From: Jacaranda mimosifolia
Lineage: Eukaryota; Streptophyta; Magnoliopsida; Lamiales; Bignoniaceae
Direction: 5' to 3'
DNA: 64,000 nucleotides
Assembly (NCBI GenBank): GCA_018894105.1
Contig: CM032118.1
Coordinates: forward strand, 31,414,690 to 31,478,689
The number at the start of each line of letters is the position of its first letter. The stretch's first letter is position 1. The position numbers and the translations under genes are program-made. A model generated the notes under the pieces. That model had not been told where the DNA came from and ran no database searches. It saw only the letters and a program-made list of their open reading frames with translations. Positions 17,830 through 29,185 of the stretch are shown here, in pieces.

Positions 17830-19028
17830 ATATCAAATATGTCATTAGTTTTCATTAGTTGGGATAATTAATGACTTAAAAATAAAAAAATCAAAATTAA
17901 TATTATACATCAATTAAATAATTTTAAACAATTAAAAAGTTCTAAATTTTTAAGATTTAGTACTTGGTCAAAATTGCACATTTGTAATCACAAGACCCAT
18001 TCTATATGTGATAGTATGAATTTAGTGGTATAAATGTGTTTAAAATATGTATTAAAAATTCTTTAAATTCGATAAGTTGATTTTTTTGTTGATTTAGAAA
18101 GTAAAAAATTTATAATTAATTTTAAAATCAATGAAATTATTCTAAATAATTAAAACATATAAATTGTGAGAATTCAAAGTAGGGTTGTTAACGAATCGAA
18201 TTGAACAAAATATCTGAGTATTCGAATTCGATTTAGATTTAATTCATTTTACTCGTATTCGTACTAATATTCGAATTCGATTCGAATCCTAAATTGGGCT
18301 CGAATTAGATTCGAGTAACTATTCGATATATTCGGATTCAATTCGAATGTTCGATTAACTCAATTTTTTACTTGAATTTTGAATTATTAATTGATTTTTC
18401 ACCGTTTAATATGGTCACAAAATAAAAATACTTGATTTACCCAAAAAGCAAATATCAAATACATATAATAGTTGACATAATATTCAATGGCTTAGGGAGA
18501 GAACGTGAGGTAGGGCTTTTTAGAGAAGTGGGAAGTAGAATTAGGGATTTAAGAAATGGGATAAAGAAAATTTTAAAATTTGAGAAATAAAAATATTAAA
18601 TTATTAATATATAGTAATATATATTTGAATATTTTATCGAATATCAAACTCGAATATTATTGTATTCAATTCGAATTCGATTATATATCAAATATTATAC
18701 TAGATTCGAATTTGAATTCGTTAAATTTCGAATTCGAATATCGAATTATTTAGTAAAGATTTGACTTGTTAATAGTCATAATTCAAAGGTTAGTCAAAAT
18801 TTTACAAATGTGGTTAAAAAATTCACTTTCATTATAAATTATATATAATTATGTGTGTAATGAGTATAAAAAATGTATTAAGGACCATTAAGTTTGACTA
18901 AAATTTTATATATTTCAAAAACTTAGAAATTTAAAAGGTTTACAATTACTGTCACCAACTAACTACAACCTTATTATGTGTGTGTGAATGAGAATTGATT
19001 AGGATAGCAAAAAATTTACAATTAATAT
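17830..19028. repeat. AT-rich dispersed repeat, interrupted by a hAT element
   Basis: Segments 17830-18171 and 18789-19028 share words such as TGGTCAAAATT, TTTAAAATATGTATTAA and AATTTATAATTA. They also match, inverted, part of 9200-9640 left of the ABCC gene (for example CAATTTTGACCAA). They look like copies of one non-coding AT-rich repeat family. The hAT-type element 18180-18780 lies within this block. The repeat's class is not recognised. Confidence 0.35.
18180..18780. mobile_element. hAT-type non-autonomous element with 8-bp target duplication
   Basis: ATTCAAAG flanks both sides (18172-18179 and 18781-18788). The left end TAGGGTTGTTAACGAATCG and the reverse complement of the right end TATGACTATTAACAAGTCA agree at about two thirds of positions, and most mismatches are transitions. 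The interior is built of palindromic TTCGAATTCGA words. 8-bp duplications with TAGGG-type ends are typical of hAT MITEs. No ORF is present. Confidence 0.65.
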
Positions 19029-19031
19029 TAA

Positions 19032-19400
19032 CACTATGTTTGGTTTAAGAATTTTGACAAGGAAAAGAAAATATTAGGGGGGGGAAAATATTAGGAAAAA
19101 AAAGAAAAAAAAGAAATATAAAATCACAAATTTGTTCGGTTGTTAATGAAAACAATGAAGAAATGAATGAGGAAAAGAGGAGTGACGAAAATATTGGAGA
19201 ACGAGAGAGAGTACTTTATATGAGGAAATTCATTTTCCTCACTATTTTGTGAGGAAAATTCATTTTCCTCAAATACACTATATTTTTCCTCAAGTTTTAC
19301 TTCCTTTAGTATTTTTTTTTTACCAAACAAACAATCAAAAATATTTTTCTTAGCATTTTCTTTTCTTTTCCTCACCAAAATCCGTGAACCAAACATAGTG
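19032..19400. mobile_element. Second Tourist-like MITE
   Basis: A 369-bp element has 14-bp inverted ends (CACTATGTTTGGTT at 19032-19045, AACCAAACATAGTG at 19387-19400) and TAA on both flanks (19029-19031, 19401-19403). The interior contains a hairpin around TTTTCCTCACTATTTTGTGAGGAAAA-like sequence near 19230-19270. It belongs to a different subfamily from the MITE at 9731. Confidence 0.85.
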
Positions 19401-19643
19401 TAAGTAACAAGTAAAATTCTTCTAAATTACTAAAAAAAAAAAAAAAAAAACACTTTGAGATTTTAGAATTTAATTAAAATTGCAAGATAGTGACTAGAAA
19501 GACCCTCTTTAATAAAGTCATGGGATGCAGTATTTACAATTAATATAGTTAGAAGGATTATTGTAGAAAATCATAATACTATGATATTATAAATCAAATT
19601 TTGAGTAATAATGAATAATCATACTTCAAAAAATAAAAATATG

Positions 19644-20439
19644 TGATGAGGGTAAAAATTGTATACAACTGGATTAGGATAGAATCTGGACGTGTCGACC
19701 TATCTGGTCGAGTAACAGATATTTGGATTGAGTCATGCAACCACGAGCAAACGTCAGGCTAGTTGAGCTGCCCTCGACTAGAGCACTCCGACGCTCAAGT
19801 CAGTATAAGAACGACCAGATAAAATGAAGAGCAGAGTAAGGGCTTTTTAGTGTAAAATGGCATACCTTTGGTGAGCCTGGAAATGGGGTATTTATAGCCT
19901 TCCCCACGTGGGGGATTTGCCTCATATGTCCTTAGCCTGCAGAAAATGCTCTTGTCCTTACATTAGGAGCTTTAGATCATCTCACATTCCTATACTATTC
20001 CAGGTGGCTGTATCTCCAGGTTTCATGGACTGAATAGTACCATGTAGGCGCGCCCTCTGCCCGGCAAGACAGTATGGGTAGTACTGGGGTAGCACGTGCC
20101 ATTAATGTGGAGGCATGCCACCTGTCAGGATATTTAATGCGGCAGAGAAGAGATCCTGCATGAGTCAACCTCCCTAATCGATAATAAGGTCGACCTCACT
20201 ATGGGTTGGCGACCGGTAGAAGAGGTCGCTAAACATTATGGTCGAATGAGTCGAGCGTTTGACTTCGGACCGTGGCCTAGTCGAATTACATCTGCATTAT
20301 TCAATGCGCCCTCTAAAAAGAGGCGTGAGAGGTCGACCGAAGTCAACAACGTGATTAGGCCTCGAGGATGAAATGGGCTTGATGCTATACCCTCGGGTCT
20401 ATAGTCTTTGGGCTGGGCCTATTGGGCCATCCCATATCA
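19644..20439 (-). repeat. 3' LTR of the Tat-type gypsy element
   Basis: The limits are inferred from the polypurine tract just outside the right edge and from matching ends: plus-strand TGATGAGGG at 19644 and CCCATATCA ending at 20439, that is TG..CA ends in a short inverted repeat. Length is about 796 bp. It contains a minus-strand TATA box at 19887-19897. Without the second LTR the edges may be off by a few bases. Confidence 0.6.
19887..19897 (-). promoter_or_regulatory. LTR promoter TATA box with adjacent G-box
   Basis: GGTATTTATAG reads CTATAAATACC on the minus strand, about 545 bases into the LTR. Immediately upstream on that strand is a CACGTG G-box (19905-19910). Confidence 0.55.
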
Positions 20440-20460
20440 TAAGTCCCCCCCCCCACTTTC
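20440..20460 (-). other. Polypurine tract of the gypsy element
   Basis: Ten consecutive C on the plus strand (20445-20454) with a flanking CTTTC give a minus-strand GAAAGTG10ACTT tract directly before the LTR, the expected plus-strand DNA primer site. Confidence 0.65.
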
Positions 20461-20657
20461 GAATTCTAAACGAGATGATCGACGATAAGGATTAAAGAGT
20501 AGTTTAGTGTGAAGATATGAAGGTCCGTCGATGAGGGTTTTTAAAAGTCGACCTGGGTTTAGAGCATTTAATGCGCCGATTACATTGTGCTAGGCACAGC
20601 GTCCAACGGCAGTTACGCCATTGTTATAGACGCTTGGGGTTCTCGCGCTTGAATGCC

Positions 20658-20665
20658 TATAAATA
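20658..20665 (+). promoter_or_regulatory. TATA box for the antisense extra ORF
   Basis: TATAAATA lies just outside the LTR on the strand opposite to gag-pol, 106 bases before ATG 20771. It would drive the antisense ORF independently of the LTR. Motif and spacing are good; activity is inferred. Confidence 0.5.
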
Positions 20666-20770
20666 GGCACGGTCAAAGTCTTCATTTTTACTTTTCCCGC
20701 TTTGCGTCTAGTCGAATTTTGAGCCAACTGCTTTTCCTGCTATTGTTCTGTGCATTATACTTCGTCGAAA

Positions 20771-23332
20771 ATGAGTAAGTCTTTTTCTCAGTTTTTATTC
20801 GAGTTCCTCCTTTGCTTAAGAAATGCAACGCTTATATGATTCTGAGGGTAATCAAGGGAGGATAGTGAGGCTACTCATTCTGATCAGCTAAGGGGATCAA
20901 CAAATGAGTCGAATAGCTCGTCTAGTGACAACTGAAGCTCTAGTAGCTCGAGCAGCGATTATGCTGCTGGAGGGGGTGATGCTTGGCCAAGTCAGGCCTC
21001 GGTGTCGCGTGGTCGACTATTCACCCCCAACCACTAAGTGAAATAGTATCCAAGATAACTCTTGTCGATCTGGCACGTATTAGGAAACTGTACTATGTCC
21101 CCGAAGAGTATGAACTCATAGTACCTGGACCGTCAAATAGGATGCATCGATCTCCAGTCGGATATATAACTGTGTTCAAGGAGGCCTTTCGATGCAGTCT
21201 TAGGTTCCCCTTAGTTGGACCTATAGTCGAGCTGCTGAGGGGTTTAGAAGTATGTATAACCTGGCTACTGCCGAATTATTTTTCGACCATCTATAGCTTT
21301 GTTGTTTTAATGTACTTGTTCAACCAGCTAGCCACCTTAGCAAAATTTTCCAATCTTTTTCACTTACCCATGTCCCGAAAGTCAGGTAGCACCAACGAGT
21401 TAGGTTTTTATTACATCACTGCTCGACCATGTCAAAAATTTCATGTCACCCCGGCCTCTTCCTACGGGCAAGAGTTGAAAAAAATATTACTTATATGTTC
21501 GAATGGCTAGGAGCTTCAATATTTTGAGGGGGTAGTGGATGGGGCATGTCAAAATACCGAGTAATTTGACTCCGACCTAGCCCAACACATTCATTCGAGA
21601 CTTAGTCGAGTTTGGTCAGGTGGAGGCCTCGATGTTTATGGAGGAGAGGAGTTTGGTGTTAGCTGGCTTATCGCTAGCTCAGCTGGACTTGCCAACAGAC
21701 GATCGACTAGGTAGCTAGTGTTGTTGATTCTTGATTAGCTTGTTTACTTGCCATCTTTTTGTTCAATTATGATCTTTTATTATTTGTGTTGTTCACAGAT
21801 CGAGACGAGACTATGAATCGTTTGAGAGCAGAAGCTTTAATCAGGGCCCAGAGGAACAAGCAGCATCGTCTAGCTACAGTATCCCAATGAAGGGCTGCTC
21901 TAGTCGTGATGGCGCAACCCGAGGCGATGATTCCGTCGCCGTCGCCTACTCCGTTGCCAACTTGGCCTGTGGCGGCTACAGGGAGCAGTCCTGCAGGTTG
22001 AGGGAAGAGGCACATTGTCGAACAGACCGGACCTACTCTGAAAAGAACAATGGCCGAGAAGGGCAAAAAGAAAGCTGTGGGGTCGGGCCAGCTCTCTGGA
22101 TAAGATTTATTCGGTCAGCGCGGGGACGACATGCTGTTCCACTTGCCGAAGCTTCCGTTGCCTCGATTCGAGATGGAGCCAAGCATAGTTGTACACAATT
22201 CGTACTCCATGGAGACGGCGGGGTCAACCAGGGCCGCTCTTTTAAAGGTGATGATGGTCGGACTGTTCACATTCAACTAGAAGAAACTCACGGGACTATG
22301 CCAGGATGCTGCATTCAGAGCTCTAGCTTATCACTCTAACATGGTAAGGGTCTAGTCGATAAGTTTATCTCATCAAATTTTATTGTTGGTTGAGTATCAT
22401 TCACTCATCACGAATTTTGTTTTTCAGGTGAGCAAGTTATACTACCATTTTTATAGGAGGTCGGAGTTGGCCCTAGCTGACCGCGAGCATCTGTAGGAGG
22501 GCAGAGACTTAGAGACACTGAAGGCTCAGCTCGAGTCTTCACATACGAGGCTCGAGTTGCTGAACAAGAAGGTTGAGGAGCTCAATAGCCAACTCTAATT
22601 GAAGGATAGTCAGCTGGTCACCACCATCATCTAGAAGACATGGATGGATAAGCTGCTAAACTAGGCCAGGGTAGATGCGCAGCATGGTTATGAGTCTGGT
22701 CGGATAGTTGGGTGGAATGCGGTAATCCAGGAAGCTCGAGCTGAATTCTATAAGAAGCTACCTCTGATGCGGCGAGAGGCCGTGTAGCCATTCGTGCTGT
22801 GCTCGGTATTCCAGGATGCAAGTGTTGTCTTTTCTTTAGATGATGCTAAGAATGCGTTCAACAAAGCGATCAAAAAACTAGAGTATTTGGACTATGCTTA
22901 TTGAGTAGAGGATAAGGATTGCATTAGCTCCATCCTGGACGAGCAGCTGTAGATATATCTTGAGGCCGACACTGAAGAGAGAGCTGCGAAGACTCATGTG
23001 GTCGAGGGAGCCTCAGAGGCTCCTCTTGCCAAGCCCCTGATGGAGACACGGAGAAAGACGACTCAGGTGGCGAAGAAGTTGGCTGAGGTGGCAAAGGAGT
23101 TTGCTTTTGTGAACGACTTTGCGTTCGAGATTAGAGATAGCCTGGTCGACGTTATTAAGTATCTTTCATAGCTCGGGGGTGCTTTTTTGGTCGATGAGGC
23201 AGGGCTTTCTCAACCAGTGACTGTTGCTGTTCCACTTACTACTGTAATGCTCGAGCAGGGAACAAATAGCCCCCTGGTGGTTCCTATCCCTTCGAGCGAT
23301 GAACTCAATTAGGCGATTAAGGAGGGTGCTTG
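20771..23332 (+). pseudogene. Antisense extra ORF of the Tat element (putative gypsy-type transposon protein)
   Basis: It is on the opposite strand to pol. A candidate ATG at 20771 is followed at once by a strong GTAAGT donor. Residues from about 21040 (PLSEIVSKITLVDLARIRK, VPGPSNRM, YITVFKEAFRCSLRFPLVGP) resemble the plant family Pfam calls putative gypsy type transposon. A long charged, coiled-coil-like region follows in the frame running 22434-23332 (LKAQLESSHTRLELLNKKVEEL and later VAKKLAEVAKEFAFVNDF). That frame holds nine internal stops, seven of them TAG, at 22494, 22632, 22662, 22785, 22950, 23169 and 23310. The protein's role in Tat elements is unknown. Confidence 0.65.
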
Positions 23333-23794
23333 AGGTGCGCATGCTAAGGACGCGGGGTCGAGCAATCGTTGAGCTTCTTGCCTTTCATGTCTGATCACCC
23401 TGCATGGCGTTGTGCTAATGATGATCCTTTCATGTGTTTTTTTTTCATTTTTGAAGGTTGTAATCGAGAATATTATAATGGAATGAAATACGTTTTTGCT
23501 CGTTGATGTGTACCGATCATTGCTTCGCTTTTAGCATTTTTGCTTTTGTTGAATGTTAATTGTTCTCGAGTAAACAATTCGATCTAATATAGTATGGCAT
23601 TGAAAATAATGGAATTAATCCAAGATACTCGTCGACTGTCGATGTTGATTTTGTGCTGTCATATTTTGCTAAAATAAACTCCTTGTCGAACAAATTATAT
23701 TGACGTAACGCATCACACTAATTAGATTTCGACGACGGGGTCGAGTTTTTATTTATTGTTCTTTGATTTACATTGTACATCTTTGATTTAGCGA

Positions 23795-24165
23795 CTTGAA
23801 GCCCGTTTGGTCGACTTCGGGGTCAACTATGAGCAATCAGCTCATTTATTACTGTGGCTGAGAAACCTTAACTTAGCGCTGGAAGCCTGCTTGGTCGACT
23901 ATAAATGATCAATTCATTTATTTGATCTCGGCTGAAAAACCTTGAGTTGACAGCTCGAAGCCTGTTTGGTCGACTTCAGGGTCAACTATAAATGATCAAT
24001 TCGTTTATTTGATCTCAACTGAAGAGCTTTGAGTTGGCGGCTTGTAGCCTGCTTGGTCGACTTCGGGGTCGATTATAAATGATCAATTCATTTATTTGAT
24101 CTCGGTTGAAAAGCCTTGAGTTGGCGGCTTGAAGCCTACTTGGTTGACTTTGAGGTCGATGTCGC
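23795..24165. repeat. Tandem repeat of about 87 bp between pol and the antisense ORF
   Basis: Five units begin near 23795, 23879, 23954, 24041 and 24128, each with CTTGAAGCCTG.TTGGTCGACTT and then CTATAAATGATCAATTCATTT. Spacings are 84, 75, 87 and 87 bp. Tandem repeats in the 3' untranslated part are characteristic of Tat-lineage elements. Confidence 0.8.
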
Positions 24166-24339
24166 GGTCATGCGAGCAGATATTTGTAGGAAATGTCGAA
24201 AATTTCATTTTAATGAGGGAATATGATGGAGACCAATGGTCTGTGTATACATAGAATTTCTTTAAATTTATGGCATTCCAAGGTTGGGGTAGTTTGTTGC
24301 CGTCTAGGTCTACTAGTCGATATGCATTGTGTTTTTACA

Positions 24340-25415
24340 CCTTGACCACGGATTAAGGCCCCTCCCATTTTGGCTCAAGTTTCCCTACGTTCCTCGACAC
24401 TTCAACTTTCTTGAGGACGAGGTCTCTGACTTTGAAGCTGCGTGGTCGAACTGATTTGTTGTAATGCTTTGTCATTTTTGACCTGTATTGTTGCATCGTG
24501 TTGTAAGTTTTGTGTCGCAGCTCGTCGATGGTGACCAGGTCGAGTGCCCTTTCTGTCACATTTCTGAGTAGGTTATAATGGATGACCCGGGCCGTATGTT
24601 GTATCAGCTTAGATAGGATGATTGCTTTGGAGCCGTAGACTAAACTGTAAGGGCTGCGGCCCATGGCTATTCGAGTGGTCGTTCTGTAAGTCCACAACAC
24701 CCCGGGGAAGTCGTCTGCCTAACTTGCTCATGTTCCTTCTAATCAAGCTTTGAGGTGGTCAATGAAAGTTCTGTTCGTGGCATCAATCTGATCATTAGCC
24801 TAGAGGTTTCTGATTGAAGTAAAGTGTTGGTAGATCCCCAGAGTCTCGCACCAATTTCTTATGTTCTTGCTTTGGAATTGGGTTTCGTTGTCTGAGATCA
24901 GAACTTTAGGTTAGCCAAAATGACAGATTATGTTCTTCCAAATGAAGTTCTTGATGGCCGCGTCAGTTATCTTTGGAACTACTTTTGCCTCAACCTACTT
25001 AGTAAGTACTAAACTGCGACAATGATAAATTTTCTTTGGCCTAATGTTTTTGGTAAAGAACCAATGATGTCGATTCCCTATTGGTCGAATGGCCACATGA
25101 TTTGGGCATTTACCATCGATGTTGAGGGCTAGTGTGGTGTGTTTGAGTGGAGCTGGCACGACGAACATTTTTTAACATCATGGGCCAGAAATACCCATAT
25201 TAGATAACTTTATGCGCAAGGGATTGACCTCCAGAATGATTTCCACAAATGCCTTGCGTGGATTTCGTGAAGGACTTCATAGGCTTGGTCGGGCGATAAG
25301 CATATGGGAGGTGGCCCTGATATCGACCTCCTATAGAGCTGCCCATACTCGTTGAGGGCGAATTTGGCTGCTTGACCTCTGAGCCTACGTGCCTCATTTT
25401 TGTCTTTGGGGACTA
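24340..25415 (-). pseudogene. Gypsy integrase region
   Basis: On the minus strand a zinc-binding N-terminal part (IHARHLWK.. then KKCSSCQLH) leads into a core with FDQ*GIDIIG, where the stop replaces the usual Trp, and ends with the conserved LWTYRTTTRIAMGRSPYSLVYG block (24700 down to about 24630). The C-terminal part continues to VEVSRNVGKLEPKWEGP. Several stops and shifts between 25200 and 24700 break it. It would insert the cDNA into the genome. Confidence 0.75.
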
Positions 25416-25419
25416 TCCC

Positions 25420-25985
25420 CTAGCTTAGGTAGAACTTGATTGGGTCTTGCCAAGAGGGAGGTGCTTCTTCGATGCTCCTTACCAAGTTCTGGTCGTGAGT
25501 ATGTATAGAGGGTTTACTAGTGACTAGAAATGTTATGATCTTTTCTCTTGTCCCTCTCGTCGAGTTTGCAAACTTGGAGAGAGCGTTAGCCTGCTCATTT
25601 TCTGATCGGGGTAATTGGCTGAGGGTGAAACTCTTAAACAGCTGTTGTAATTTTTTCACCTCGGCCTAGTACCGATTATTTTATTTTCTTTGGCCTCAAA
25701 GTTTTCCTCAACCTGCTCTGCGACCAACTGAGAATTCGTGATCGCCACTAGCTGCTGGAAGCCACGAGTTGTTGCCATGTTCATGTCGGTGATAAGGGCT
25801 TCATATTCTTTCTCGTTGTTGGTGAGTAGGAAGTCGAGTTTGATTGCAAAATTATATTCCTCTGCGAGTGGGGAGCGCAGTGAGGCACTAATTCCACCTT
25901 CTGAGGCGGTTGTTGATCTATCGATGTGTAAGGTTCATGTAGAGGAATTCTAGTCAAGCTAGTCAGGGAGGTCGAGTCTCTCAGC
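25420..25985 (-). pseudogene. Second (archaeal-like) RNase H domain of the Tat element
   Basis: The minus strand shows ISASLRSPLAEEYNFAIKLDF, TNNEKEYEALI and TNSQLVAEQVEENFEAK, matching the extra RNase H domain that lies between the normal RNase H and integrase in Tat elements. It then continues into the LKSFTLSQLPRSENEQANALSKFA segment, where ENEQANALS corresponds to the E..AD.LA motif with Asp changed to Asn. Stops occur near its start. Confidence 0.7.
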
Positions 25986-26105
25986 TAAGACTTGTGCTTT
26001 TATGGCCGTCTGGGGTTGAAATGTGATGTCGAATTCCCCAAGCTCGATGGCCCACTTAGTCAATCTTTCTGATGAGTCTGGCTTCAACAACACCTATTTC
26101 GACAA

Positions 26106-26535
26106 CTAATTTGTCAACATTATGATCGTATGAGATTGGAAGTAAGGTCGCAGCTTTCGTGTTGTTGTAACCAGAGTGAGGGCGAACTTCTCGATCTCTA
26201 GATAATTGTGCTCGGGTCCATATAGCGCCTTACTACAATAATAAACAGGCTGATGAGTTATTTCTCTCGTTGAGACCAAGACCGAGCTGATTGAGGCAGT
26301 AGACACTGCTAGGTAGAGGTGCAGGACTTCTCCCAACTTTGATTTGGTGAGCATGGGTGGTGATGAGAGATATTACTTGAGATGAACTAGAGCCTGGTCG
26401 CACTGCTGCATCCATTAGAATCCCAATTTTTTTGCATTCCTGAGTATTTTGAAAAAAGGGATACTCTTGTCGACTAATCATGCAATGAATCTGCCAAGAG
26501 CTATTATCCTGCTGACCAAGCACTGTACGTCTCAA
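26106..26535 (-). pseudogene. Gypsy RNase H domain
   Basis: LYLAVSTASISSVLVSTRE, PVYYCSKALYGPEHNYLEIEKFAL and LRPYFQSHTIIMLTN match the RNase H of Ty3/gypsy elements (LYLAVS..AVSAVLVRE.., PVYYVSKAL..AE..Y..LEK). The domain starts in another frame upstream (26535 down to 26360), so a frameshift lies near 26350. Confidence 0.8.
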
Positions 26536-26599
26536 TTGTTCAGGGTGGAGCGATGTCCAAAATTACCTGAATCTTCTGCATGTTTGCTTCGATCCCCCT

Positions 26600-27423
26600 T
26601 TGACTGACTATGTAACCCAAGAACTTGCCTCCTCGAACCCCAAGGTACACTTGTTAGGGTTTAGCTTCATACCAAATGCCCACAGTATCGAGAAGGTATG
26701 ATCGAGGTCGATTAGGTGTCCCTCAACTTTTTCTATTTTGACAATCATGTCATCAACATAAACTTCCATAGACTTTCCAATCTTGTTCTTAAACATGAAA
26801 TTGACTAATGTCTAGTAAGTCACCCCTGCATTTTTTAGCCCAAAAGGCATGACCAATAATTAGTATACCCCATTGGGGATGATGAATGAGGTTTTGTCCC
26901 TATCCTTGGGTGCCATGAAGATTTGGTAATAGCCTTGAAAGGCATCCATCATGCTCAACAATTCACAACTGGCTGTAGAATCTACTAGCAAATCTATGCG
27001 AGGCAGGGGGTAAGGATCTTTTAGGCAAGCTTTATTCAAGTCAGTAAAATCATTACACATATGTCATTTTTCCCCATTTATGGGGACGAGTACAACATTG
27101 CAAAGCCAAGAGGAATATTGAATTTCTACAATATATCCTGCTTCTAAGAGTTTGTTGATCTCCTCTTCAATGATCTAGGATCTCTCAACGTTGAAGGTCC
27201 TCATTTTCTGCTTCATTAGTTTGTACGAGGGGTCCACATTGAGGCGATGGACAATGACACTTGGATCGATTCCCTGGATATCGAAAGCTTTCCATATGAA
27301 CACGTCGATGTTTCTGCGGAGGAAATCAACCATAAGACACTCCATATGATGGTCCATATTGCTTTCGATTCGAGTGGTCTTATCGGGGTTTCCAGGCTCC
27401 AGCTCGATTATTTTGAACTCCAT
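26600..27423 (-). pseudogene. Gypsy reverse transcriptase domain
   Basis: The order is the usual one: LRRNIDVFIWKAFDIQGIDP (27340-27280), CNDFTDLNKACLKDPYPLPRI, MDAFQGYYQIFM, VMPFGLKNAG and the catalytic YVDDMIVK box (about 26740), then HLIDLDHTFSILWAFGMKLNP. Stops interrupt it at the Trp before CNDF and inside TY*TLVNFMF, where the family has Gln; CTA at 26812-26814 is that TAG. Confidence 0.85.
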
Positions 27424-27446
27424 GACTGGCTAGAATCAAGTGTCTT

Positions 27447-27959
27447 CTAGTGTTCTTTTCTTGCATGCCAGCCCCCCTCCTCAAGTTTCGCTGCAAGGGC
27501 ATCCCCCGAAGGCTTCACTTGGGGTCGTGTCTTCTGCTCGCTGGATTCGATTGAAATGGTATAGCAGTGCCATGCTTCTTTAATGTTGCACAAAAGCTCG
27601 CCTAATTTAATCTTCATGTGGTAGGTCTTGACAATAGCCCAGAAGTCGTTCAGGGCAGGTCGACCAATGATGACATTGTAGATAAACAGAGCGTCAACGA
27701 CCAGGTAGTTTATCATGAGGGTTCTGCTGCGGAAGGCTTCTCCAAATGATGTGGATAGGTTGATGGATCCTTCTGGGATAATTTTCAATCCCCCAAACCC
27801 AACTAGTGGTGTATGGACTGGCTCAAATTTCAATTGTCCCAAATTCATTCTTTTTAAGGTTGACAAGAATATAATGTTGGCGGAGCTGCCGTTGTCGACC
27901 AGGACCTTTCTTACTTCAAAATTCGCAATTTCGACCGATACGACCATTGGGCAATACAT
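27447..27959 (-). pseudogene. Gypsy aspartic protease region
   Basis: An open stretch of 170 codons contains VEIANFEVRKVLVDNGSSANIIF, the retropepsin active-site block in its plant gypsy form (VDNGSSA), then the GGLKIIPEGSINL and FIYNVIIGRPALNDFWAI segments typical of these elements. It is the longest intact piece of gag-pol here. Confidence 0.8.
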
Positions 27960-28177
27960 TTTATGGTTAGCTCTCTATTCTCGAGGTGGGCGAGGTCAGC
28001 ATTGGTAAAAGAAATTGGTTCTGCACTAGTTGAGAGCTAGAAAATCGTTTCGACCGAAGTGGATTTGGTCGATTCAAGTCGCTGCTAGGTCTTCCTTCTA
28101 GCGAACTTCGAGTCCCCCCCCCCAATGGGACCTCCAGCAATCATATCAATTTCTCCTCAAATGAATAGGCGGGGATC

Positions 28178-29185
28178 CTAGGCATGTTTCTTTCCTTTAT
28201 CCTCATTTCTCGGGCTAACTGACATTTCTCTACGGGGAGTCTGGTCAGTTTTCCCCCCTTCTTGTCTAGCATGCTCATCAATGTATTTTTTGAGATGGCC
28301 TTGTTGAATCAGCCTCTCAATCTCATCGTGCAAGTTAAAACAGTCTTTTATGTCGTGGCCCTTTTGCTTGTGAAAATGGTAGTACTTCTTTGATTTTCTC
28401 ATGGCCTTCGTCTTGGTCAACTTCCTGGGCTTCTTTAGGAGGTTGTCGTGCTAGATGGTGAACAACACCTCTTTCCTTATGAGGTTAAGCGAAGTATAAT
28501 CATGGAAGCGTTTAATGCGGGATCATCGACCTTCCCTATGCTGATGATCATCATTCTCCTTGTTCTTCTTCTTGTCGACCTCAGGGTTGCCATATTTAAG
28601 TCAGTTCATGTCATCCTGAGTTATATATCTTTCTGCGAGGTTGAGAATTTCTTCCATCGACTGGGGCTATTTGTGCACCAATACGTTGGCATATTCCTTA
28701 TGTTTAAGGCCCAAGAAAAGCACATTAACAGGAACCCTGCGTGAGCTATAATCTTTAACACTTTCGTATTAAACCTGGTTAAGAAATCGCAAAGGGACTC
28801 TCCATCATTCTATTTCACTGTGTGCAGGTGAGTATGTGGAAGCTTTGCCTTCCTTCGACTGGCAAACTGGTGCAGAAATTTGTCACACAACTGGTCGTAT
28901 GATTATATTGACGCTGGCTCCTGCTTAACGAACCAATTGAGCACAATCCCTTGAAAAGTAGTCACCAACATCTTAGCATGGATGTAGTCATTATGCCCAT
29001 GCAGCTGCATCATTACTCGAATTGTATTAAGTGTTCATTCAAGTCAGACGAGCAGTCGTACCGGGGTAGGCCGGTCAAGACCTTGTCGTCAATAGCAATG
29101 TTTCGTACCTTAATCTCAAATGAAATGCCAAAATATGATGAGTTCCTTGAAAAATGCCTTGAATGTCATGGATCTCCTTGAATTT
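28178..29185 (-). pseudogene. Gypsy gag with zinc knuckle
   Basis: From the right, PRYDCSSDLNEHLIQF, MLVTTFQGIVLNWFVKQEPAS and NDGESLCDFLTRFN match the gag core of Tat/gypsy elements in several frames. Downstream, YYHFHKQKGHDIKDC (28178-28420 ORF) is the CHFH..GH..EDC knuckle with the first Cys changed to Tyr. Stops and shifts separate the parts. The N-terminal end near 29185 is abrupt. Confidence 0.75.

Larger units (their letters stand above)
19644..29185 (-). mobile_element. Ty3/gypsy LTR retrotransposon, Tat lineage, 5' end missing
   Basis: Read on the minus strand, gag (29185-28178), protease, RT, RNase H, a second RNase H and integrase (to about 24340) occur in the gypsy order. A tandem-repeat spacer, an extra ORF in the antisense direction, a polypurine tract and a 3' LTR follow. 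A second RNase H between the first one and integrase, plus an antisense extra ORF near the 3' LTR, are known traits of the Tat lineage (Retand/Grande-like). A 5' copy of the LTR was not found right of gag, so the element seems truncated or its 5' LTR replaced. The whole element is GC-richer than its surroundings and full of GTCGA words. Stops throughout show it is dead. Confidence 0.85.

Noticed and set aside
28119..28130. Poly-C run as a second polypurine tract
   Set aside because: It lies between gag and protease, not next to an LTR edge, so it is more likely a chance homopolymer.
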